DNA of 64,000 nt from DATJIG01 sp050260515 (GCA_050260515.1 JBLNCI010000006.1:47027-111026); one strand, 5' to 3'. Positions 33,995 through 43,261 are shown, numbered from the stretch's first letter. Translations and numbers: made by a program. Notes: generated from the letters alone by a model not told the origin.

Positions 33995-34034
33995 TTCTGC
34001 ACAGGGACGATGGCAGGACCATGCCTGTGCAGAA
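33995..34034. repeat. 11-bp stem hairpin ahead of the TGTCCCA cluster
   Basis: TTCTGCACAGG (33995-34005) pairs perfectly with CCTGTGCAGAA (34024-34034), and ATGG/CCAT in the loop can pair again. Its right arm shares two bases with the next hairpin, so the two structures compete slightly. Confidence 0.6.
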
Positions 34035-34099
34035 GTGTCCCATCTGTCCCAGGTGTCCCAAATGGTCCCCGATTCCCGGTGTGGGACAGTGGGACACTT
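34033..34099. repeat. TGTCCCA repeat cluster forming a bulged hairpin
   Basis: AAGTGTCCCA-T-CTGTCCCA (34033-34051) pairs with TGGGACAG-TGGGACACTT (34082-34099), 18 bp with one bulged base. The loop carries one more GTGTCCCA. The 3' arm runs into TTTTGC on the + strand. Confidence 0.7.
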
Positions 34100-34139
34100 T
34101 TGCTTAACGCATTGGAATGGCTACGTAATCCGGGGTTTC

Positions 34140-34168
34140 AAGTGTCCCACGGCGGGTCCGCTGTCCCA
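34140..34168. repeat. Second AAGTGTCCCA/CTGTCCCA pair
   Basis: AAGTGTCCCA (34140-34149) and CTGTCCCA (34161-34168) repeat the two half-elements found at 34033-34051 with a wider gap. The pair ends 18 bp from the 3' end of the amidohydrolase gene. Confidence 0.6.
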
Positions 34169-34185
34169 GCGGTGCCGGGTCGTGG

Positions 34186-35250
34186 TCAGCGCAGTCCGTA
34201 GAGCGCGCGGGCGTTGTCGCCGAGGATCTTGTCGACCACCGCGGGCTGTAGCCCGCCCCTGGTCTTGAGCAGCCGCAGGGCCTCGATCTCGCTCGACGTG
34301 TCGTTGTGGCCGTAGTCGGTGCCGACGACGAGGTTGTCCGAGCCGACGAGGTCGACGATCGGGCCGAGGTCGTCGGTGACCTGCATCGCCACGTACATGC
34401 GGTAGTCCTGCAGGATGGTCGGCGACAGGCGCTTGCCGCGGCGCTTGAAGCGCAGGCCGAGGTCGTTGAGCACGTACGGGAGCCATTGGCTCGACACCTC
34501 GACGAAGCCCCAGCGGGTCTTCGGGAACTGCGCCGGGAGGCCGGTGAAGATCAACTCGTGGAAGGCGCTGACCACCGACAGCTTGAAGCGGCTGAAGCCG
34601 CTGTCGTCCTTGAAGAAGTCGTGGACCTGGAACGCGCCGGTGCCGGAGTGCAGGCACAGCGGCAGGTCGAGGTCGCCCGCGATCTCCCACAGCGGATGGA
34701 AGTACGGGTCGATCAGGCGCCGCTCGCACTCGAAGCCGCGCAGGAAGATGCCGCACGCGCCGTTGTCTTTCGCCCACGCGAGCTCCTCGCGCACCTTGCC
34801 CATCGAGAGGAGCGGCGGGCAGGCGACCCACGGCAGGCGCCCGTTGCTGCGTTTCCAGATCTCGGCGAGCCAGCGGTTGTAGGCTTTCGTGATCGCGAGC
34901 TCGCACTGGACGCTGAGCGTGAGCGGCCGCAGGAACACCGTCGGGTAGAGCACCTGGATGTCGACCTCAAGCTCGTCCATGTGCTTGAGGCGCGCGCTGA
35001 TGTCGCGCATCTCCCGCGACTCCTCGGCGGTGTCGCGGCCGACGTTGGCCTCCTTGGGCTGGAGGCGGCCGTCGATGACCCAGAACTCGCGCTGGGTCGC
35101 GCCGGAGCCGGCGGCGACGTCCTGCGCCGACCGCACCACCATCGGCGCGTACCTCTTCAGCGCCGGGTCGACGAACTCCCACGTGTACGGGTTCTCGAGC
35201 ACGTGCGCGTCGGCGTCGATGGTGCGAGCGAGGGACGGCGGGGCGTTCAT
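34186..35250 (-). CDS. Amidohydrolase family protein (ACMSD-like TIM barrel)
   Basis: A 354-residue metal-dependent hydrolase/decarboxylase of the amidohydrolase-2 family. 'TIDADAHVLENPYTWEF' near residue 11 holds the first metal ligand region, 'LPLCLHSGTGAF' supplies a barrel His, and 'DNLVVGTDYGHNDTSSEIE' supplies the late catalytic Asp. Members decarboxylate or hydrolyse aromatic and ring-cleavage acids. I used the ATG at 35250, preceded by GGGAGAG, rather than one 24 codons upstream. It is divergent from a TAXI-TRAP importer, which may bring in its substrate. Confidence 0.85.
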   Translation of the reverse strand: MNAPPSLARTIDADAHVLENPYTWEFVDPALKRYAPMVVRSAQDVAAGSGATQREFWVIDGRLQPKEANVGRDTAEESREMRDISARLKHMDELEVDIQVLYPTVFLRPLTLSVQCELAITKAYNRWLAEIWKRSNGRLPWVACPPLLSMGKVREELAWAKDNGACGIFLRGFECERRLIDPYFHPLWEIAGDLDLPLCLHSGTGAFQVHDFFKDDSGFSRFKLSVVSAFHELIFTGLPAQFPKTRWGFVEVSSQWLPYVLNDLGLRFKRRGKRLSPTILQDYRMYVAMQVTDDLGPIVDLVGSDNLVVGTDYGHNDTSSEIEALRLLKTRGGLQPAVVDKILGDNARALYGLR

Positions 35251-35367
35251 GACACTCTCCCGGGGCGTGGATTCCGGCGCGCTGAAGACAAAATACCTAC
35301 AGCGCGAAGGGGTATGGCGCAACGCTCGGATCGGGGCTTATTCTCGACGCGTCCAAGGGAGGACCTC

Positions 35368-36312
35368 ATGAGAAAAATCGAAACGATCGGCCTCGCGCTG
35401 GTGGGCGCGCTGTTCGCGGTCTCCGCCGCTGCCGCGGACCTCAACTTCGCCACCGGACGCCAGGGCGGATCGCAATACCCGGTCTCGGTTGCGCTGGCGC
35501 AGGTCATCGAGAAGGTCCCCGGAGTCGATCGGGTGTCGCTCGTGCCCGGCGGCGGCACCGGCAACGTCATTTCGGTGGGAACCGGAAAGACCCAGCTCGG
35601 CATCACGCTGTCGAACGACGCCATCGCCGGCATCGAGGGGCAGCCGCCCTACAAGGAGAAGCTTCCGGACATGGTGCAGCTTCTCGCGCTGCACGCGTTC
35701 AACGTCGCCATCATCGTGCCGGCGGATTCGTCGATCCGCGAGTTCAAGGACCTCGCCGGACACAAGGTGAACTCCGGCCCCGTCGGCTTCACCATCAACA
35801 CGCTGTCGCGGCACGTCTACCAGATGACCGGCATCGAGAAGCAGGTGCAGCAGGGCTACCTGCAGATCGGCGACGCCGTCGAGCAGTTCAAGGACGGCCA
35901 CATCGACGCGCTGTTCTACGCGCCGAGCGACTGGTTCGGGCCGTTCATCGAACTTGCGGAATCGCGCAAGCTGCGGCTGATCCAGCTCCCCCAGGACGTC
36001 ATGGACACGCTCCTCAAGGAGGACCGCAGCTTCATCGTGAAGAAGTATCCGCTGCAGGCGGGCATCTACAAGAATCTGGAGAATCAGGTCGACACCCTCG
36101 CCAACCGTAATCTGATCGTCGCCAACCGGAAGGCGATCGACGACAACCAGGCCTACGCGATCGTCAAAGCGGTCGCCGAGAACTGGGACAAGGTCGCCCC
36201 GTCGGAGCCGTCGTTCCGCCTGTTCAAGGCGCCGGAGCTCGCCGAGAACTCCGGGATACCGATCCATCCCGGTGCGCTCCGCTATTTCCGCGAGCGCGGC
36301 TGGGCGCAGTAG
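35368..36312 (+). CDS. TAXI-family TRAP transporter receptor
   Basis: A 314-residue periplasmic receptor with a signal peptide cut near residue 23 ('AVSAAAA'). 'NFATGRQGGSQYPVSVALAQ' and 'SLVPGGGTGNVISVGTGKTQ' are the TAXI ('TRAP-associated extracytoplasmic immunogenic') signature. TAXI receptors bind carboxylates such as glutamate or 2-oxoglutarate-like acids for a Na+-driven TRAP importer. The ATG has AAGGGAGG upstream. The fused permease gene follows after 55 bp, so the pair is a complete transporter. Confidence 0.92.
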   Translation: MRKIETIGLALVGALFAVSAAAADLNFATGRQGGSQYPVSVALAQVIEKVPGVDRVSLVPGGGTGNVISVGTGKTQLGITLSNDAIAGIEGQPPYKEKLPDMVQLLALHAFNVAIIVPADSSIREFKDLAGHKVNSGPVGFTINTLSRHVYQMTGIEKQVQQGYLQIGDAVEQFKDGHIDALFYAPSDWFGPFIELAESRKLRLIQLPQDVMDTLLKEDRSFIVKKYPLQAGIYKNLENQVDTLANRNLIVANRKAIDDNQAYAIVKAVAENWDKVAPSEPSFRLFKAPELAENSGIPIHPGALRYFRERGWAQ

Positions 36313-36367
36313 CGTTCGAGCGGACGGCGCGCGGCCGAGAGAGCCGCGTCGCCGCGCGGGGCCCCCG

Positions 36368-38293
36368 ATGAACCGTAAGGAATTTTGGCTGTTTGCCAGA
36401 GCGGAAGCGGCGCGCTGGGTGGCGATCGCCATGGCGCTGTTCCACCTCTACACGGCGCTGTTCGGCAACTACGACGCGCTGATCCAGCGCGGCGTACATC
36501 TCGGATTCGCCATCGCGCTGATCCTGCTGCTCCACCCGACGGCGCGGCGGCTGCCCGGTCGTCTGGGAGCAGTCGCGGCAAGCGCCTTCACCGCGGTGCT
36601 GGCCGTCGCTTCGTTCGCGCCGCTCGCGTATCTGCTGGACCATTACACGTATCTCACCGGCGAGCGGTTCCAGTTCGTCACCGATGTGACACCGGTCGAG
36701 CTGGTGATGGGCACGGCGTTCATGCTGGCACTCCTGGAACTGTGCCGGCGCGTCGCCGGAATCGCGCTCGCCGCGATCACGCTGGCCTTCCTCGTTTACC
36801 TGTTCGTGCCGGGGCTGCCGGGCATCTTCGGACACGCGGGGTTCGATCTCGCGACCCAGGTGGACGAGCAGTATCTCGGCCTCGGTGGAATCTTCGGCGT
36901 GCCGCTCGGCGCGTCCGCGAGCTACATCGCGCCGTTCGTGATCTTCGGCGCGTTCCTCGAGCGGAGCGGGCTCGGCGGCTTCATCATGGATTTCGCGACC
37001 GGCCTCGTCGGCCGCTTTCGCGGCGGGCCGGCGAAGGTCGCGGTGATCGCCAGCGCGTTCCACGGAACGATCTCCGGCAGTGCCCCGGCCAATGTCCTCA
37101 CCGTCGGTCCCGTGACCATCCCGATGATGAAGCGTCTCGGCTTCCCCGCCCACATGGCGGGCGCGATCGAGGCGGCGGCGTCCACGGGCGGCGTCATCAT
37201 GCCGCCGGTGATGGGCTCGGTCGCGTTCATCATGGCCTCGTTCATCGGCGTTTCGTACTCGGTCGTCGCGCTCTACGCCGTGATCCCGGCGCTGCTCTAT
37301 TTCTTCGGGGTGTTCTGCGCCGTGCACTGGACCGCAGTGCGCTACGGCATCCGCGGCCTTGATCCGTCCGAGATGCCGGACTGGAGGCGGAGCTTCCGCG
37401 AGCGCGGCCATCTGCTCGCCCCCGTCGCCGTGCTGGTGACGTTGATGTCTCTCGACTTTTCCCCGCAATACGGCGCGGCCTACGCGATCCTGTCGGTGGT
37501 CGCCGTGTCGTGGCTCCGGCGCGGTACGCGGATGGGACCGCGCGCCATTCTCGAAGCCCTGGAAGCGGGCGCGAAGGGCGCCGTGCTGGTGGCCATCGCC
37601 ACGGCTGCCGCGGGCATGATCGTCGGCGCCTTCGAGCTGTCGTCGGTCGGCCTCAAGCTCGCCCAGAGCGCCAGCGCGCTGGCCGGCACCTTGATGACGG
37701 GCCTGCTGCTGACGATGGTCGTGTCGCTCCTGTTGGGTGCGGGCGTGCCGCCATCGGTGGCCTACATCGTCCAGGTCGCGGTGACCATTCCGATGCTGCA
37801 GACGTTCCTCAAGTCAGACGGCGGCGTCGACCCGGCGACGGCGGTGGTGCTGTCGCACTTCTTCGTCATGTACTTCTCGTCGCTCGCCGTGCTGACCCCG
37901 CCCGATGCCCTGGCGTCGGTGGCGGCGGCGGGACTGGCCGGCAGTCCCTTCGTCAAGACGGGACTCGCGGCGACGCGGGTGGCGTTCGTCGCCTTCATCG
38001 TGCCGTTCATGTTCGTGTACCGTCCGGCGCTGCTGACGCTGGGATCGCCCGCCGAGATCGCGGAAGCGTTCGTGTTCTCCGCGCTCGGGGTCTACATCGC
38101 GGCGATCGCCTTCGAGGGCGTGTTCCGGCGACCGCTCGCCTGGTGGGAGCGCGGGATCGCCTTCGCCGCGGCGGCGGCGCTCATCTTCCCGGGTTGGGAG
38201 AGCGACCTCGCGGGCGTCGTGCTCTTTGCGTTTTTCCTGGCGCTGCAGTATTCGCGTCGGCCAGCGCTCACAACCGAATCCCGTACCCAGTAG
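36368..38293 (+). CDS. TRAP transporter permease, fused small and large subunits
   Basis: A 641-residue inner-membrane protein. The first 160 residues carry four segments of the DctQ type ('WVAIAMALFHLYTALFG' first), and the rest is DctM-like. 'AFHGTISGSAPANVLTVGPV' and 'SFIGVSYSVVALYAVIPALL' mark the large subunit. Extra C-terminal segments, as in the TAXI-specific fused permeases, bring the length above that of DctM alone. It works with the receptor encoded at 35368. A dehydrogenase gene follows 9 bp later, probably the first catabolic step for the imported acid. Confidence 0.92.
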   Translation: MNRKEFWLFARAEAARWVAIAMALFHLYTALFGNYDALIQRGVHLGFAIALILLLHPTARRLPGRLGAVAASAFTAVLAVASFAPLAYLLDHYTYLTGERFQFVTDVTPVELVMGTAFMLALLELCRRVAGIALAAITLAFLVYLFVPGLPGIFGHAGFDLATQVDEQYLGLGGIFGVPLGASASYIAPFVIFGAFLERSGLGGFIMDFATGLVGRFRGGPAKVAVIASAFHGTISGSAPANVLTVGPVTIPMMKRLGFPAHMAGAIEAAASTGGVIMPPVMGSVAFIMASFIGVSYSVVALYAVIPALLYFFGVFCAVHWTAVRYGIRGLDPSEMPDWRRSFRERGHLLAPVAVLVTLMSLDFSPQYGAAYAILSVVAVSWLRRGTRMGPRAILEALEAGAKGAVLVAIATAAAGMIVGAFELSSVGLKLAQSASALAGTLMTGLLLTMVVSLLLGAGVPPSVAYIVQVAVTIPMLQTFLKSDGGVDPATAVVLSHFFVMYFSSLAVLTPPDALASVAAAGLAGSPFVKTGLAATRVAFVAFIVPFMFVYRPALLTLGSPAEIAEAFVFSALGVYIAAIAFEGVFRRPLAWWERGIAFAAAAALIFPGWESDLAGVVLFAFFLALQYSRRPALTTESRTQ

Positions 38294-38302
38294 GAGACAG
38301 CT

Positions 38303-39145
38303 ATGGCGAAGGAACGAATCGGCCTGGTCGGACCGGGCCGCATGGGACTGGCGATGGTCCGGCACCTTATCAAGGCGGGCTACCCGGTCACCGTCACCGA
38401 CCTGAACCCGGCGGCGATCAAGAAGGCCGAGGCGCTGGGCGCCCAGGGCGCCGCGACCGCCGCCGACGTCGCGCGGTCGTCGAAGTTCATCATCATCGCG
38501 GTCGGCTTCGACGACGAGGCGATGGCGGTGACGTCGGGCAAGGACGGTCTCATGGACGGCTTGCAGCCGGGCTCGATCGTCGCCGTCTCGTCGACGGTGT
38601 CCCCGGATACCGCGAAGAAGCTCGACGAGATCGTGCGCGCGAAGTCGAGCGATGTCCTCGACGCGCCGATCTGCCGCGGCGGGTGGGCGGCCGACGACGG
38701 CACGCTGCTGGCGCTGTTCGGCGGCAAGCGCGAGGTCGTCGACCGTGGACGCCCCGTGTATTCGGCGTTCTCATCCGACATCGTCCACGTCGGCGACGTC
38801 GGCCATGGCCAGGTCGCCAAGACCATGAACAACATGCTGCTGTGGGTGAACGGCGTGGCGCTGATGGAGGCGGGCAAGCTCGCCGAAAGCACCGGCATCG
38901 ATCTGCCGAAGCTCCGCGAGGCGCTGATGATGAGCTCCGGCGATTCCGCCGCGCTTCACGACTGGGACATGATCACCTTCACCTGGGCGCTGAAGGACAT
39001 GCAGATCGTCACCCAGATGACCGACAAGGCGGGGCTGTCGCTGCCGATCACCGGCGCGATCAAGGAACTCGTCAAGGACGCGAAGCGCCTCAAGTCGGGT
39101 GGCGGGGCGCCCGACTGGACCGGAAAGAAGGCCGCCAAGGCCTAG
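38303..39145 (+). CDS. Beta-hydroxyacid dehydrogenase (3-hydroxyisobutyrate dehydrogenase family)
   Basis: A 280-residue NAD(P)-dependent dehydrogenase with 'IGLVGPGRMGLAMVRHLIKAG' as nucleotide fold (usual GxGxMGxxMA; here GPGRMGLAM) and the substrate block 'DAPICRGGWAADDGTLL' (usual D.PVSGG). The catalytic Lys lies in 'GHGQVAKTMNNMLL'. The family acts on 3-hydroxyisobutyrate, tartronate semialdehyde or sulfolactaldehyde; the altered 'CRGGWAADD' block hints at an unusual substrate. It is co-transcribed with the TAXI-TRAP importer (9 bp gap). The C-terminus has a Lys-rich tail. Confidence 0.87.
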   Translation: MAKERIGLVGPGRMGLAMVRHLIKAGYPVTVTDLNPAAIKKAEALGAQGAATAADVARSSKFIIIAVGFDDEAMAVTSGKDGLMDGLQPGSIVAVSSTVSPDTAKKLDEIVRAKSSDVLDAPICRGGWAADDGTLLALFGGKREVVDRGRPVYSAFSSDIVHVGDVGHGQVAKTMNNMLLWVNGVALMEAGKLAESTGIDLPKLREALMMSSGDSAALHDWDMITFTWALKDMQIVTQMTDKAGLSLPITGAIKELVKDAKRLKSGGGAPDWTGKKAAKA

Positions 39146-39269
39146 CGACGGCGGCCGAAGCCGGACAACGCGATCTCCCCCGCCGCTCTTGAGCCGGCGG
39201 GGGAGGTGGCGGATGATGACGGTCAAGGGCGCCGCGCGAAGCGGCGGCACCGGGATCGGGGAGAGCGCC

Positions 39270-40379
39270 ATGAAGTTCGGGACATTCGTCGGCCGGAGCG
39301 TTGTCGCGGCGATCGCCGTCGTCGGCCTCGCCGCAGTCGCGCGCGCGCAGTCGGTGCCGGAGGGATATCCGGCGAGTTACCAGCAGACGATCGACGCGGC
39401 CAAGAAGGAGGGCAAGGTCGTCGTGTACTCGAGCACCGACGCCGCGTCCGCCGGCCCGTTGCTCAAGGATTTTCAGGCTGCGTTCCCCGGCATCACGATC
39501 GAGTACAACGACCTCAACTCGACCGAGCTCTACAACCGCTTCATCTCCGAGGCCGCCGCGAACACCGGCGGCGGCGACCTCCTGTGGTCGTCGGCGATGG
39601 ATTTGCAGGTGAAGCTCGTCACCGACGGCTACGCCCAGACCTATATGTCGCCGGAGGCGAAGGCGATCCCGGACTGGGCGCACTTCAAGGATCAGGCGTA
39701 CGCGACGACGTATGAGCCGGTGACCTTCGTCTACAACAAGCGGCTCGTTCCGGCGGCCGACGTGCCGAAGACCCACGGCGACCTGCTGAAGCTCCTGCAG
39801 ACCAAGCCGGACGCCTACAAGGGCAAGGTCACGGCCTACGATCCCGAGCGCTCCGGCGTCGGCTTCCTGTTCTTCACCCAGGACGCCAAGCACTTCCCGC
39901 AGGCGTGGGACCTCAACAAGGCGTTCGGCAAGGTCCAGCTCAAGCTCTACACGTCGGCGGGCGCGATGATCGAGCGCGTCACCTCGGGCGAGCACACGAT
40001 CGGCTACGGCATCTTCGGGTCGTACGCGCTGGCGCGGCAGAAGAAGGACCCGAATCTCGGCGTGGTGCTGCCGGCCGACTACACGCTGATTGCGACCCGC
40101 GTCGCGTTCATCGCCAAGTCGGCGCAGCATCCGAACGCCGCCAAGCTGTTCCTCGACTACCTGCTCTCCAAGCGCGGCCAGAACATCATCGCCAACCAGG
40201 CGGATCTCTATTCGCTGCGCGCCGACGTGCAGGGCGAGGCGACCCTCAAGGCGGTCGAGTCGGCGATCGGCGACAAGGCGAAGCCGATCCCGGTCGGGCC
40301 CGAGCTGCTCGAGAGCCTCGACCAGAAGAAGCGGCTCGACTTCCTGAAGCAGTGGCAGGCCGCGATGAAGGGCCAGTGA
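39270..40379 (+). CDS. ABC transporter periplasmic receptor, iron(III)-type (second system)
   Basis: A 369-residue solute-binding protein with a signal peptide to about residue 27 ('GLAAVARAQ'). 'KEGKVVVYSSTDAASAGPLL' and 'NAAKLFLDYLLSKRGQNIIA' are the FbpA-class blocks. 'YAQTYMSPEAKAIPDWAHFK' and 'VTFVYNKRLVP' form the ligand lobe. The ATG at 39270 is preceded by GGGGAGAG. An upstream in-frame ATG would add 19 non-signal residues, so I rejected it. It is followed by its permease and ATPase. Iron(III) or an organic anion are the likely ligands. Confidence 0.9.
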   Translation: MKFGTFVGRSVVAAIAVVGLAAVARAQSVPEGYPASYQQTIDAAKKEGKVVVYSSTDAASAGPLLKDFQAAFPGITIEYNDLNSTELYNRFISEAAANTGGGDLLWSSAMDLQVKLVTDGYAQTYMSPEAKAIPDWAHFKDQAYATTYEPVTFVYNKRLVPAADVPKTHGDLLKLLQTKPDAYKGKVTAYDPERSGVGFLFFTQDAKHFPQAWDLNKAFGKVQLKLYTSAGAMIERVTSGEHTIGYGIFGSYALARQKKDPNLGVVLPADYTLIATRVAFIAKSAQHPNAAKLFLDYLLSKRGQNIIANQADLYSLRADVQGEATLKAVESAIGDKAKPIPVGPELLESLDQKKRLDFLKQWQAAMKGQ

Positions 40380-40407
40380 CCCGCGGGCGCTTGCCGCGGG
40401 TCCGCCG

Positions 40408-42087
40408 ATGCGCGTTTCCGGATACGGGCTGTTCCGCCTCGCGGTGATCGCGGTGATCGCGCTGGCGGTGCTCGCGCCCCTGGCGCTGGTGTTCTACCAG
40501 AGCTTCCTCGACGCGCCGTTCTTCCAGCCGTCCGCCAAGCTCTCGCTCGACGCCTACGACTTCGTCGCCTCCGACGGCGATTTCTGGGAGGCGTTCGGAA
40601 ACTCGGTGATGCTCGCCGCCGGGATGACGGCGATCGCCGTCCCGCTTGGTGCCGTCCTCGCGTTCCTGATGGTGCGCACGGACCTCCCAGGGCGAGCGAT
40701 CCTCGAGCCGCTGCTGCTGGTGCCGATCTTCATCTCGGCGATCGTGCTGTCGTTCGGCTACGTCGTGGCGCTCGGGCCCGTCGGCGTGCTGTCGATCGCC
40801 GCCAAGGACGCCTTCGGATTCGTCCCGTGGAATCTCTACTCGTTCCCGTCGCTGATCGCGATCGCCGGGCTGATGCACGTCCCCCATGTCTACCTCTACA
40901 CGGCGGCGGCACTCCGCGGAGTCGGTGCCGATGTCGAGGAGGCGGCGCGCGTGATCGGTGCGGCGCCGTGGAAGATCGCCTTCACCGTCAGTCTCCCGTT
41001 GGTCACTCCGGCGATCCTGTTCGGCGGCGTGCTGGTGTTCTTCTTGGGTTTCGAGTTGTTCGGACTGCCGCTGGTTCTCGGCGACCCTCAAGGCCTGCTC
41101 GTGCTCTCGACCTATCTCTACAAGCTCACCAACAAGCTCGGCGTGCCCTCGTACCAGCTCATGGCCGTGGTGGTGGTCGCGATCGTCGCCGTCACCGCGC
41201 CGCTCGTCGCCCTGCAGCGGCGGCTGCTCAGGTCGGCAAACCGCTACATCGCGATGCGCGGCAAGGGCGCGCGGTCCGATCTGATGCGCCTCGGCGGCTG
41301 GCGCTGGCCCGCGCTGGCGATCGTGCTGGCGTGGTTCGCGGTCACCGTGGCGATCCCGCTGTTCGGGATCGCGCTGCGGTCGGTGGTCACATCGTGGGGC
41401 GAGGGCGTGCGGCTCTCGGAGGTGCTGACGCTCGCGCACTACCGCGACCTGTGGGACTACCCGAACGTCGTCCGGGGCATCGTCAACACCGTCGGCATTG
41501 GAGTCATCGGCGGCGCGGCGGCGGTTGCCTGCTACACGCTGCTCGCGCTGGTGGTTCATCGCTGGCAGTCCGGGTGGACGCGTCTGGTCGATTACATCGT
41601 GATGGCGCCGCGCGCGATGCCGGGCCTCGTCGCCGGCCTCGCCATGCTGTGGCTGTTCCTGTTCATCAGGCCGCTCAATCCGCTGCGGGCGACGATGGTG
41701 TCGGTGTGGCTCGCCTACACCGTGGTGTGGTTCGCCTACGGCATGCGCCTCGTCTCGGGCACGCTCCTGCAGGTTGCCCCCGAGCTCGAGGAGGCGGCGC
41801 GGGTCGCCGGCGCGACGCCGGGTCGCATCCAGCGCGACGTCACGGTGCCGCTGGTGCGTTACGGCGTGCTGGCGAGCTGGCTCCTCGTCTTCCTGATCTT
41901 CGCCCGCGAGTACTCGACCGGCATCTACCTGCTGGCGCCCGGCACCGAGGTGATCGGCTCGCTGCTGGTGTCGCTGTGGGGCACGGGGGCCATCGACATG
42001 GTGTCGGCGCTGTCGGTCATCAACGTGCTGATCATCGGCCTCGGTCTGGCGGTCGCGATGCGCCTCGGAGTGCGCCTTCATGCCTGA
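40408..42087 (+). CDS. ABC transporter permease, fused two-domain iron type (second system)
   Basis: A 559-residue membrane protein with two permease halves and about 12 segments. The coupling loops are 'VEEAARVIGAAPWKIAFTVS' and 'LEEAARVAGATPGRIQRDVT'. The layout is the same as the permease at 18743, so the two importers are paralogous. Its last 8 bases overlap the ATPase gene (42080), showing tight coupling. The predicted start ATG is 28 bp after the receptor gene stop. Confidence 0.92.
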   Translation: MRVSGYGLFRLAVIAVIALAVLAPLALVFYQSFLDAPFFQPSAKLSLDAYDFVASDGDFWEAFGNSVMLAAGMTAIAVPLGAVLAFLMVRTDLPGRAILEPLLLVPIFISAIVLSFGYVVALGPVGVLSIAAKDAFGFVPWNLYSFPSLIAIAGLMHVPHVYLYTAAALRGVGADVEEAARVIGAAPWKIAFTVSLPLVTPAILFGGVLVFFLGFELFGLPLVLGDPQGLLVLSTYLYKLTNKLGVPSYQLMAVVVVAIVAVTAPLVALQRRLLRSANRYIAMRGKGARSDLMRLGGWRWPALAIVLAWFAVTVAIPLFGIALRSVVTSWGEGVRLSEVLTLAHYRDLWDYPNVVRGIVNTVGIGVIGGAAAVACYTLLALVVHRWQSGWTRLVDYIVMAPRAMPGLVAGLAMLWLFLFIRPLNPLRATMVSVWLAYTVVWFAYGMRLVSGTLLQVAPELEEAARVAGATPGRIQRDVTVPLVRYGVLASWLLVFLIFAREYSTGIYLLAPGTEVIGSLLVSLWGTGAIDMVSALSVINVLIIGLGLAVAMRLGVRLHA

Positions 42088-43135
42088 TCTCTCGATCGAC
42101 GATCTCCATGTGCGGCTCGGCGACAACGACGTGCTCAAGGGCGTGTCGTTCACCGTCCCGCAGGGTCAGGTCGTCGCGCTGCTCGGGCCGTCGGGATCGG
42201 GCAAGACGACGATCCTTCGTTCGGTCGCGGGCCTCGAGCGGCCTTACCGCGGCACGATACGTATCGGCGACACCGTGTTCTTCGACGGGGCGAAAGCCAT
42301 CGACGTTCCGGCCGAGAAGCGCGGGCTCGGGCTGGTGTTCCAGTCGTACGCGCTGTGGCCGCACCGCACCGTGTTCGAGAACGTCGCCTATGGCCTCAAG
42401 CTGCGCGGCATCGGCCGCGACGAGCTGGCGCGGCGGGCGAAGGCCGCGCTCGCCCAGATCGGGCTCGACCATCTCGCGGAGCGCTATCCCCATCAGCTCT
42501 CCGGGGGTCAGCAGCAGCGCGTCGCGCTTGCCCGCGCGCTCGTCTACGAGCCGCCGGTGATCCTGCTCGACGAGCCGCTGTCAAATCTCGACGCGAAGCT
42601 CCGCGAGGAGGCGCGGGCGTGGCTCAGGCGCCTGATCACGAGTCTCGGGCTGTCGGCGCTGTGCGTCACCCACGACCAGGTCGAGGCGATGGCCATCGCC
42701 GACCGCGTGCTGCTGCTGGAAGGCGGGCGCATCGCCCAGGCCGGCACGCCGACCGAGCTTTACGGCGCGCCGACGAGCCTCTTTGCGGCGGAGTTCATGG
42801 GCGCGAACAACCGCATCGCGGGAGTCGTGGAGACGGTCGAGGGCGGTGCCGCCGTCCTTCGCGTCGGCCCGCAGCGGTTGTCGGGAATCGCCCGAGGCAG
42901 CCTCACCGTGGGTGCTTCGGCCTGCGGCGTCATCCGCATCGAGCGGATGCGGCTCGCCGACGGCCCCGGCGAGAATCGCGTCGTGATGAGGATCGCCACC
43001 TCGATGTTCCTCGGCGAGCGTTACGAGCACGTCTTCGAGACCGATGGCATTTCGATCCGGGTCTTCACCCCCGGTCCGATCGAGGGCACCGAGCGCTGGC
43101 TCGAATTCCCCCGCGAGGCGCTCTGGATATTCTGA
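42080..43135 (+). CDS. ABC transporter ATP-binding protein, iron type (second system)
   Basis: A 351-residue ATPase: Walker A 'LGPSGSGKTTILR', signature 'LSGGQQQRVALARAL', Walker B 'VILLDEPLSNLD', switch 'VTHDQVEA', and a C-terminal TOBE domain from about residue 240. It energises the permease whose gene it overlaps by 8 bp. No regulator is adjacent, and no Fur-type box was obvious ahead of the receptor gene. Confidence 0.93.
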   Translation: MPDLSIDDLHVRLGDNDVLKGVSFTVPQGQVVALLGPSGSGKTTILRSVAGLERPYRGTIRIGDTVFFDGAKAIDVPAEKRGLGLVFQSYALWPHRTVFENVAYGLKLRGIGRDELARRAKAALAQIGLDHLAERYPHQLSGGQQQRVALARALVYEPPVILLDEPLSNLDAKLREEARAWLRRLITSLGLSALCVTHDQVEAMAIADRVLLLEGGRIAQAGTPTELYGAPTSLFAAEFMGANNRIAGVVETVEGGAAVLRVGPQRLSGIARGSLTVGASACGVIRIERMRLADGPGENRVVMRIATSMFLGERYEHVFETDGISIRVFTPGPIEGTERWLEFPREALWIF

Positions 43136-43261
43136 GATTTGCCAACGATCTCAACCGGTCGCCGGACCTCCGCTTCCACCGCCGTTAACTCGTCCAAAAA
43201 GGGTAATGCGACCTTGCGCCGGAGCGGATAGCCTTTCACCAATATTCAAGGGGGGAAGGCG

